A DNA stretch of 64,000 nt. It comes from Lycorma delicatula. Its lineage: Eukaryota > Arthropoda > Insecta > Hemiptera > Fulgoridae. Positions 32,017-44,000 of the stretch are shown one piece after another. The first letter of the stretch is position 1; each line of letters starts with the position of its first letter. Location of the stretch: NCBI RefSeq assembly GCF_047948215.1, contig NC_134465.1, positions 12,686,522-12,750,521 of the forward strand, read 5' to 3'. The notes under the pieces were generated by a model. The model ran no database searches, had not been told where the DNA came from, and worked only from the letters and a program-made list of their open reading frames with translations. Made by a program: the position numbers and the translations under genes.

Positions 32017-35000
32017 CACTTTCTTGTGGACACGATAACTGTCATAATTTTGCGTCAATCATTTTCAAATTGATACATAATAGACAACGACCTAAAATCC
32101 CTATCGAGTTCGCTAATGGGCAAAATTGGACCATGGTGGTGGAAATGGAGGGGGCTTTTTCGATAAAACAAAATATCTATAACGCTTTTATTAAGTAAAA
32201 TATCAAACTCGTTTAAAGGTTCCTACTATTCTTTGAATGTGGGCCTTTTCTTTCTTTTTCCTGTTTAGCATCCCGTAATTACCGTTCAGGTAGATTATAA
32301 ATTATTTGTGCTCTTTAACACTGTAGGGCCCGCATATAGATTTGATTATTATTCAGGAAAGGGAAGTGGTACAAGACTACCAGGGGAAAAAGATATTGGA
32401 ACACAGTGGTAATATTGTGTCGTCTTTTCCTAAGAGTGCCAACCATATTTTGTACTTGGATAACTTATATTTCTATAAAATAAAACTATTTTAGCAAAAC
32501 GTGGAATGTACTGACTGGGCACGTACTTCAAAATATACTACCAAATTGTAAATTACCGGATAAAAAAAGAGTTCATAAATATATATCTCGAAATAATTTA
32601 TAAATGTAAGTCTTGTACAGTCTCAGTTATACCATACCTGAGATGTGTGGTTAATTGAAACCAAAACACCAAAGAACAAGGGTATCCACGATCTAGTATT
32701 CAAATCCGTATAAATATAACTGACATTACTAGGACTTGAACGCTGGAACTCTCTACTTCCAAATCATCTGATTTGGTAAGACTAGTTCACCACTAGACCA
32801 ACCTGGTTGGTTTTGAATAAGAGCCTAAAACTTAATAAGGAATGTTTTTTGCTATAACCAACCATTGGCCCAGGGGGTGGAAAAATGGGTTTTTGAAGAC
32901 AAAAAAATCATACTTCCTTTAATAGGCACAGCATCGAATCAGTTTAAAGTGATCCAAACATTACCTAAAACTTTTGTCTGAAACAATTTTTGATATGACC
33001 AACCCTTACGGTAAGGTATTAACAAAATTTTTCTGGAATTGTAAGAAGATGGGGCTTGTATGCTAAACATGAGAAACTTTTTTTCTCATGTAACCATTGT
33101 CGTGTTGTGTAAATTTGAAGTTTTTCGTTACTTTAAGATGGAAATCTTTTGTATCCCCTATTTGCACTGGTGAAATCTACCTCCACCTTTTTTGATTTTG
33201 TCAGTTGTTGAAGCCACGTTTGTTTAATAAACCGATTCATGTATCTTTGCAAAATTAAACAATGTCAGGTGCAGATTCACCACATGCTGTTGGTTTTATT
33301 AGCATTTAATAACCACAGCTATACTACTATTTAAGAGCAACATTAATAATTGTAAAGATACAATTAGAAACAGCTCAATGTTTAATTATAGTTAGTTAAA
33401 GAACATTAGCTACTGTAAGAGTTTTTACTTTATTGTGACTGTAACATGAAGAACAAATTGTAAAGGTAGAAAAAAATTGTTAATATGATTAATTTAATAT
33501 TGCTATTTAAATATTTTTTTTATTTTTCTAATGTGTATATCTGTTCAACTAGTGAACAATAAGCAAACCCTCCCCATGGCCCAGTGAGATGAGGATGATA
33601 TGTATTATTTGTAAATGAGGTGAAATCTTGTACAGACTCAGGTCGACCATTCCTGAGACATGTGGTTAATTGAACTCCAACCACCGAAGTACACCAGTAA
33701 TTTGTCTAGTATTCAAATCCATATAAAAGCAATTTACTTTACTAGGATTTGAACCTTAGAACAATCGGCTTTGATAATCAGCTGTTAACAACTGATTTGG
33801 AAAAATTAATTTTCCATTAGACTAAGTCGATAGGCCTTTTTTTAAGTATTTAACAATGCACAATGGTATTTTTATTAACATTTAATTAAATTTAACTGCA
33901 TAGGATAATTGCACCAGATCTACGGGGATATGGTGATTCTGAGAAACCAGCTGGAAGAAAGTATTATCAGATAAAATACCTTGTTGAAGATGTAAAAAAT
34001 CTTATTAATGCTTTAGGTAAATATATATTTTTTATTTATTTTTTTTTTTTTTAATTACTATAATATCTAAGTAACATGACAGCACTTATATTACATTTAC
34101 TGCTAGAATTTAAAAGTTGGATGCTTCTAATAGGATCCTAAAATTATAATTACCTACAAATAACAAGTATTAATGAACAGTAACAGTAATATAAAATTAT
34201 CGTAACTTAACAAAATGTATAATCAATGTCAGGATGCTTTCATGGTTTTTGTATCAGGTTTGAATCAGATTGTAAATAATTTATAAATAAAGTAGAACTA
34301 ATCAAGAAGGGAATGTAAAAGCTCCCTTATACAAATGAAAAACAACAAATATATTAAAATTCAAATAAAAGCCTGACTTCAAAAATTTGAGTTTATCAAT
34401 TTTGGCTGTATCTTTACTTAAAATATTGCCAGGCTGGAATTAAGAAAGACAATCTGCTATCAGAGTAGCATACTCTGGACCAGAACTTACTCAGGACCAG
34501 GGTTAATAAATTGTTGGTAGCTGCTTTTAACCTCATGACTTGTAAAAGTCAATATTTAAATAAGGCTTAAAAAAAGACTTCTTTCAACTGACACTTTATC
34601 TTCTGACACATATTGTGTCAGATGGCTGAGACCAAGTTTATATATGGCCCATCCACTATAAAGTAAGTACATGACATACAAAAAGCACCAATCTAAGTGT
34701 CTCTCTTAATCATGATGTTCATTACATAGCCAGTCCCTACAATGAACAGAGAAAGTTTCATTCATACAGCTGAATGTCATATAAATGTCTGTAAAACTTG
34801 GCATGTTGATATGCAGCCATACATTTAATTAATGAAGCAGATTACAGGAAATAACTTCTTATCTTACTTTCGTTAGTAAGACATGGGACATGGCCGACAT
34901 GGGATGCTTATTATTTTTGAGAATGCTTATGTAATTCTCAGAATGAATTGTAACTCACATTAGGTCATCTACAACCATTACGGTTGTAATAATTAACACC

Positions 35001-38000
35001 TATAACATGTTTGAAATTATGCTTTTGATTTCTAAATCATTGATTACATATAAAGATGTAATTTATATCTACTTTTAGCAATTTCATAAAACTAAATTCT
35101 TTGGTTTCTATTTTATTTTAATTAATTAATGAACATAACTTCAGGAAGCAATATTAAAATATTTGGTGTTACTTTTTGGAAAAACTTTTTTTTCTGTTTT
35201 ATAAAAGCAAAGTTTTTCCTTTTGAGCTTTATTAATAAAACAACAACATAAAAAATTTGTTATATAATGGTCTGTGACATCTAATATTTAATTGTTTTAT
35301 TTGTGTGTTTTTTGTTTTGTTTTTTTTTTTTAGAAACTAATACTAAATATTTTTGTATTTCAATCATTTCAGGACGTGAAAAAGCCACAATAGTAGCTCA
35401 TGATTGGGGTGGCATAATTGCATGGTTCTTTGTCATGATTTACAGTCAAATGGTAGACAGTTATGTAATAATGAATGCACCACATCCCATTATATTTAGA
35501 AAATTTATTTCAACTAGTTTTACACAATTAAGGATGTCATGGTAATATAACTAGATGTAATTATATATTAGAATTAATTTTTTTTATTTGCTATTCAACT
35601 AGATTGAAGCATGTCTACAATCCTTTCTTTTCCAAAATATTTTTAAAATGGTTTGTTAATATATCTGCATTCCATTTGATATTTTGGATTCTAATCTGCT
35701 TCAGATTTGAAATTTTTCAAATACTTTGACTATTTTCTATACCACACTACCACTTTTAACTTTCATGCATATACAGTGAAAAAAAATGCTAGTATATTGT
35801 ATTTTAGCCCCATCCAGAAACCCAACCTTTCATAAAATAATTGATCGGATGGATGCCTAATGGAAAGCTTGAACCCCTAATATCCATACCACTGTTAATC
35901 TCATTTCCAGTTCTGCTTCAGTTAGACAATTTCTCCACATCTCATCTACATTCAGTATCCTTTCTTTCCAGTCCAGAGTGTCTCGTGCATAATGGTTTTC
36001 ACACTCACTGAATCCGTACTAGGGATATGGAAGACTAATAATAGGTAGTATACATTTGAATAGAATAATGGAAATTATGGTAGGCTTATGAGTTAGGCTT
36101 TAATATAATTTTTTTAAGTAATTGAAAAAATAATATGGTATTTTTTTTATCATTTCAATATAAATTAAAGAAAAAAAAAGGTTGAACTATATAAATTTGA
36201 CAACCGTCACTGACTCATTCATTACAGATTATCCAGTTCCTGAATAAGTAAAAAGTTAAAATTTATCAGTTACTCGCAAGTCCAAAAAAAAGTAAAATGA
36301 ATTTTCGATATAATATGAAATTAGTACGCTAAAATCCAACATAGCATATTCCAAAAACGTAATTTTTCAGATATCGCAAAAAATTATTTAGGAATTTTCT
36401 GAAGCAAATTTAAAAAAATTACATTGTTCTGATGTAATTTTTTTTAAATTAAAACAATAACAAAAATAGCAAAGTGATGATACTCTCGAAGACACCACAA
36501 TTCACCAAGTACAATTAACGGCCCGACAGCCCATAATCCTTTTGAACAATCCTACTAAGCTTGTGCATCACAGAGACGGCATCCACCACTACTTGTTTAA
36601 TATGTGCCTAAACAGCAACATTTCATCAAACAAAACACCTAGGTAATTTTGAACCCTAACTTGACTGATTACACAGACTTTATATTTAATGTGGGGGTTT
36701 CGACTGTATGGTAATTTGTCTGCTCCCTTCAGAAGCATATACTTTGTCTTGGCACAGAAATTTTTTAAATTTTGATTGTCCATTCAGCCTTCTGCAGCTG
36801 ACAAGGCCACCTGCCAGTCCTTCCAGTTGTGGTCGTGAATTTTTTTTACCATGAACTGAAATAGACAGTCATCGGTGAAAGCCTGGGCCGTGACCCGTTC
36901 TGGGAATGTCAGTCTCAGAAATCCGTCAAAAAAGGTTCCACAGCAGGGGATTAGAATGAAACCTTGTGGGCTTCCCCTGGTTACAAATTTTTCCACAACT
37001 AGGCATGCGTCTTTGTGAACAGAGCCATGCAGATAGATAAATAGTCTCGGACCACGACCTGCAGGGCTTCAGGAACATTGCGACATTCCAAAACTCATAG
37101 AGGCTAGAACTCCAACACAAGGAAGGAAGTGATCATATCAATGCTTTCCATTCATATCGATGCTTCCCTGGAGCCGTTCCACAACCAGCCTTACCAGCAA
37201 CTTACCGAGAGCCAGCAAGAGGCTGATGGGTTGATAACTGCTGACCTCACTAGGATCCCTTCCAGGTTTTAAGAGCACCCTCAACATAACCAGCTTCCAA
37301 CAAGTGAGAAAGCAACCCCAGGTAAGGCACCCTGAGAACAATCTACCAAGTGACTCTTTTATGACAAGCAAAAGATGGTGAAAAAATCTGGGTCAAGTTG
37401 GTCAATCCTAGTAAATTTCTCATTGCCATTAGAGAAATCACCCAGTCTGTATCAACAGAATCCACAGCCTGCATGTCAGGAAAGGGTGTCCACCCACCCT
37501 AACGCCGATTCTGCTTCACCCTTCAGAGCATCTGGAAATAGAGTATCCAGAAATGCCTGGTAAGTTGCCACAGGTATTAAAATGTGGTCTTGGCCACCAA
37601 ACCCACATCAGACACTAGACAGAATGTGCAATGGCTTTGGCCGGTAATATGATTTCACAAGCTGCCAGGGGCTGCCTACCCTGCATCTCGCGCATGTAGT
37701 CAACATTTGATTATATACATTTGGCACATGTCTTGCCAACATTTGAGTTTGGCTTCCTTGATGGCATGAACATATTTTCCATGTCCTTGCTGGTACATCT
37801 ACCATGCGCTTGTGGAATTCCACAACCACATCATTGATGCTACTGCAGCGATGGTACTGTTTCCTAACCAGATGTAACCCTTGCACACAGCATGCTAAGG
37901 TCAGAGGACACCACTTTTTTCTAAGTCTCACTGCGAATAGCAGACGGTCCCTCAGATCATGTGAGCATCATATGATCCTTGGATCATATGATGTTTGATT

Positions 38001-41000
38001 CTAGCGTATCAAATATAAACCACCAGTAATTAGATAAGTTAAACTTACCATATTAATATCCAATAGTTGATATTCACAACCAAATTGACAAATTATAAAA
38101 TGAATAGGTTTTAATGTATTTATGGAATTCAATAGCAACTGAAGATCCTGCAAAAATAGTATTGGATATTAATATGGTAAGTTTAACACTACCATCCATT
38201 CCCTGAAATGTGAATTTAGAAGTGGTCATCCAGACACAAAATGATTAAAATAAGCCTAAAAATTTGTTAAAAAGAGTTTAAGCAAAACATTATTAAATAT
38301 TGTATTTATTTATCATTAAGTTATCAGTCATTTGACTGATTTGATATGATACTCTTCCTTGTTTTAGTTCAGTGGTAATTTTTTAATAACATAATTAAGT
38401 ATAGTATTAATCAGTCACTAACTTGAGAGAATAAAATTTGATTCATAATTCCCTACAATGAAAAATTAGAACTAAAAATATAAGGTCTGTGTAGTGTTCT
38501 ATATTTAATTAAAACAGTACTCATTTATGAAATGAAATCTCATTTATCTCTGAAATTATAGCAGTTTTAAAGGAAATCAATTGATTTCCTTTAAACAGGT
38601 TGTGAAGATGCTTTATGAAAATGGAGTCCTTTGTAGAGTGATTTATTGCAACTGTTACAGAATTTCATGAAATACGCATAGATTGAAACTATAATTATAC
38701 AGAAAAAAGGTTTAAAGTTTATAATATGGGGTAAACCTTAATATTTCTCAATAAATTGTTAATAAGATAGATATGTTATATTGAATATAAGCATTTTCTT
38801 TTTGTAGTAAATACACCCTAACAATCTGACTTGAATGTTTAGAAGATTCTAACAAAGTTTCTCTTCTCTCCTCCCATTCATCTTAAGATCTCTCTATTAC
38901 ATACTTTATCAACCCATCTAATTTTCAATTACTACTTCCTGTAACACCACATTACACGTCTTTTTCTTTTTGTTTTTCCTATTGACCAGGGTCTTCCAAC
39001 CATTAAATACTATATTATATATAACATTTTTAAGAATTCTTTCTAATCCATTGATGTATTGCGTCTAACTGCTGCGTCCAGGTGCAAAGCCTCTTTTCTT
39101 TATTACAGAAAAATATCTTCTTTCAAATAGTTCTTAAAGTTGGTACAATATAGTTTGTTCTTGCACACTAGCCGAGCCTGCAAATACAATATTTTGCTAA
39201 GGAATCAAATTAGTTTTTTTAACTTATTCTGTAACATAATTTATGGAATATACATTTTGGCTAATCTTTTGAGTCAGGGAACCTATTTTAAAAAGTAAAA
39301 ATTTGAAACTCATATGCAAAATGTTTCTAAAATGGCAGGATGGCTATACTGTTTCAGATACTGCTTTTAAAACCAAACAAAAAATATCCTTAGGAAAAAT
39401 GGCAGTTTCTCCTTCATTCTCTCCCTGTCCGTCATTTTATTATTTTTATATAAAAATTTATATCTCAAGTTCGGATAGAGGAACACATTAGTGATATGGT
39501 AAACGTCTTGGTAATAGTTATAAAATTAGCAAAAAATTATGACTTAAATACCTTTGCAATTTACAAAATGGCAGCCGTGTTTATTTTTCAATCCCATATT
39601 TCTCCATAAATATTAGTTTTATCAAAATTTGCTAAAATATAAAGCCTTTTATTTTGAAGAAAATGAAGTTTTATGTTTTAAAATGTGATAAATAGTCAAG
39701 ATATGGCGAAAATTGATGTATTTAAATTAATGTTGTAATTTTCATGAGCTCCACTTTGCATTCAATTTGATTAAATATTAATTGTTTTTATTTATTGTTA
39801 ACTCTAGTATCAAATTAAGTAATAATTTTCTCACAATAAAATTTAATATTAAATAATTTGATACTAATTTACAATACTAAAATTAACAATAAATAAAAAG
39901 AATATTTAATCAAATTGAACACACAGTGGAGGACACTAAAACAGACACAAAATTACAACATTAATTTTCCACCATAACTCGGCTCTTTGTTAACCGATCT
40001 AAAAAAAAAATAATGTCATTTTGTTGAAAATAAAAAGCTTAATATTTTAGCAGAAACATACATTTTGAAAAAACTAATATTTATGGAGATATAACGGATT
40101 GAAAATAAACATGGCCACCATTTTGTAATTTGCGACTGTATTTAAGTCATGATTTTTTGTTAGTTTAAAAATTTATTCGAACTTTAAACTATTTGAACTT
40201 GAGATACAAATTTTAATATAAAAATAATAAAATGGTGGACACAGGGAGAACGAAGGAGAAATTGCCATTTTTCCTAAGGATATTTTTTGTTTAGTTTTAC
40301 AAGTAAAATCCGAAAAAGTACAGCCAGCCCATCATTTTAGAAACACTGTATATATAAAGTTGAAGATTTTCCTCCTTTTCACATACCTAAACCTTTCTTA
40401 AGAAATGTTCTATAGAAAGGTGAACATCACATCAGAATCTTTCCCACCAGTTCTCCATATTTTAAAATAATTGTTAAGAGACTTGAGTTTTGTCTGCATT
40501 AAAGCTTTTCTTGTTTATGCAAATCGCTTTTGATTTCTGCTTTACTTCGATCCTTGTTATTTTTAATAACTGATTAACAAAATTGTAATTTCTATTGTAA
40601 GATAAATATATTATATTTATCTTAACATATAATTCATCATGTTGCTTTTCATCATATTAAATTACTTTTATATTATTCTTGTTTATTTTCATACTGAATT
40701 TCTTTATTAGCATTAAATCAATGCCATCTAGTATTTCTTCAGACTCATTTTTTATTTCTACCAAAAAACATAGTCATGAGAAAATCTGAACAGCTTTTTT
40801 TGTCTTCGGATAACTATTGCAATCTTAAATTTGTCCTTCAATTCCTGTGCCACTTCTTTTACATATAAAGTTAGAAATCAAAGGGTTCAGAATAACTTCC
40901 CTGACATACTTCTTCTTAATCAAAGATTCCCTTTATCTTTTACTCTGTTCCAGGTCTACCCGTTTCTTATACAGATAACATTCAAGTCAGTCTTCTTTCT

Positions 41001-44000
41001 CGTTATTTCAGTTTAATTTCCTTAAAGTTTTAAAAATTTTCCTAAAATCATTTATCAGATGCCTTCACTTAAGGAAATAATCAACAAATAAGAAAGTTTT
41101 ACACTTTTAAATTATATATTTGTAAAGATTTCTTTATAAATACATCCTCCCATTCAAAAAAAAAAAATGTGTTTAATTTATAAAGATTCTTAGAATATCG
41201 ACCAGACTATTTAAATTGTTAAGTTATTCTATACTAAATAAAAAAATTACATTATAATTAGAATAAAACCTATAAGTTTTAAGACATAAATATAAAAAAA
41301 ATTATTTTAACAGGAATTTAGATTACATGAAAATAATTTTATTATTGTTTACAGGTACTTTTTTTTCTTTCAAATACCATATTTGCCAGAGTTATTTATA
41401 CAGTTGAGAGATTTAAGATTTCTAAATGTAATATTCTATACTAAGAAAAAAGTGTCACCATACAATGAAGAGGATAAAGAAGCTTACCGTTTTACTTTTG
41501 CTAAACCTGGTAATAATTTATTTTTATTATTCATATGAGGGATGGCGGAAATGTAACACACACTCGTAAATAAAAAGAAATAGTCAAATGGAACAATTAT
41601 GGCTTAAAATCACATTTCATTTGCTACAAAAACTTACATTTATTTTTCTAAACAATCACCACTTACAACTACACATTTCTCCCAATGGTGAACTAGTTTG
41701 CTCATTTTGTCAATGAAGAATGCTGGAAGTCTTTCCTTGATCCATGACTCATCTTCGATGATGAAATGAATAATATTTCTCTTTAATTGCAGAAATAAGA
41801 AAGATCATGAGGAAAGAAATCTGCTGAGTATGGATAGAAAGGAATAGGTTCAAATTTTAGCTTCACAAGAATCTTGACTGTTGAGTGTGTTGTGTTTGAC
41901 CAAGCAGTGTTGTATTGTAGTATTATTGCTTCTGTGGTCTCCTAAAGGGTCTTAATGTCATAATCTATTGAAGGGAATTTACTTTCAAACTGGTTTCCAA
42001 ATAGTAACAGTAAGTAAGTCACATACACATGTTCAGAATTTACAAAATTTTATTGCAGAGGATTATGTTTTGAATTGTTTTATTGTGGTGAACCAGAATG
42101 CCAGTATTCCATATGCTCTGCTGTTTTTCTTCTGGGTTATAAAGATGTACCCAAGTTTCATTTCCCATTACAATATTGAAAAGGAAGTCATGATATTTTT
42201 CAGAAACGGTTCTTAACATTCCTTTTGTTGTTTGTTCCTTTCTATGAGTTTGCATCATTTTAAATTCATTTATTCACCTTTTTTTGGTGTTTCTCATCAG
42301 TCATAAAAACTAATGGACCATGGTGAGGTTCATCCTCCATATTCGCTTTATCAGCTTTTAATGTACAAAATTCTACTATTCGCCTGCTGAAAGACTTCAG
42401 TCAACAGTTTCATCAATGTAAATAACATTTTAGATGACAATGAATGTCACTAATGTTCATTTTTTCTGCCATTAAAAATTCATTCTCTACATATTAGGAT
42501 GCATTAACATAGCAGGTATACTTGATTCTATAATAATGGTGACTGACAGAATATGAGGACATAAGTAAACAAGTTTTGTAATGATAGCAGGGGAATGAAA
42601 CTAAAAGATGGCAACACCTGCGTCACTTTATATGAAATTTTGTTCTTCTGATACATTCCAGTGTGCATTTCATTTCAGATGCCGCTCATACTTGTTAAAC
42701 TTTGTCACAATTGAATACTGAATACTGTATTGGACTAAGCTTTGTTTGCATGGGAGGAATATGGTTTATGATCTGGCATGAATAAAAGATGTTCTTATGT
42801 TCTTATTAAAAATATCAGCATTAACAAATCTTATTTTTTATATTGTACATTTAGAAAGTTGATTCAGTTCTGACATATGAGTACTGATTATAAAACAATA
42901 TACATAATGCATGTCTTACTAAAAATAATTAATTGCAGTTAATGAAGTAAATTATTTTTTAATTGTATTTTAAAATAGGCAAGGTAACTCATTATCTGAT
43001 TCCTGTTTATTGCCATTATTACTATTACTGAGGACAGACAAAACCAAAAAACCAAAGAATGTAATATTGTAATGTCGTGTAACAATTCAGTTAACTTTTC
43101 AGTTTTTTATTTTTAATTTTTCAGTTAACTTATTTTTATATTTCATATTTAAATTTTACACTTTTTAATATTTAAATTAACAATAATGTCATATAATAAT
43201 GGTCATAATGTTAGACTAACAGTATTTTGATAAACAATTATTTGAGACGCATGTATTTGGTTTGTAATCAATTCTGTCATAACATTACACCTCTGAAAGT
43301 TTTTAGATATTATTCAATACTAGTTGTAGAGCACATGATTAACAATAGATAGTATATACGCTCAAACTTTAGTGAAAAGTAACGGAAAATATTGCTATTG
43401 TGATAATGTGATTTTGGGTAAATTAAAGAAAAAATAAAGTGATAAGAAATCTGAACTTGGTATAGATGATGATAGGGTTACTTTCTACAAGGAATTACAA
43501 AATATTACTAAATTATTTTCAATTCTTTTTTAATTTTTCAAAAAATGTATTTAATATCTTATTTACAGCTGTACTTTGTATTATCTGAATTCAAAAAAGA
43601 AGTTTCAAAATTAAATTCTATTTGAGAATTATGCTTTTAAGTAAATTATCAGTTTTTAGAAAAAAAATACACCCAAAAACAGCTGATACTGAGGTCTTTC
43701 AATTAAATAACTTGAACTCAAAGAGTAAATAACTCCATTTCCAATTTTTAACTGTTTCTTTATTTTAACAATTAGTTAACGTTTTTTGAACAGGAGGCGT
43801 AACATTTTTTTTACTAAAAAACAGGACAATATTTCTTTATACATTTATCAGAATTATCTAAAAGTGTTTTTTTACTCACATATTTTAAGCTTTCCCTACT
43901 ATGGAGTTTCTGCTGTAGATTATGCTCCATTCACTTCTCAATTTTTTAATGAAGACTTCACCTTCATTACAGTAAAAGTCAGCTCATTTTGTTGTTTTAT

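Noticed and set aside
31610..32198. Two open frames in intron 1
   Set aside because: No recognisable motif, and the second is driven by the TA microsatellite.
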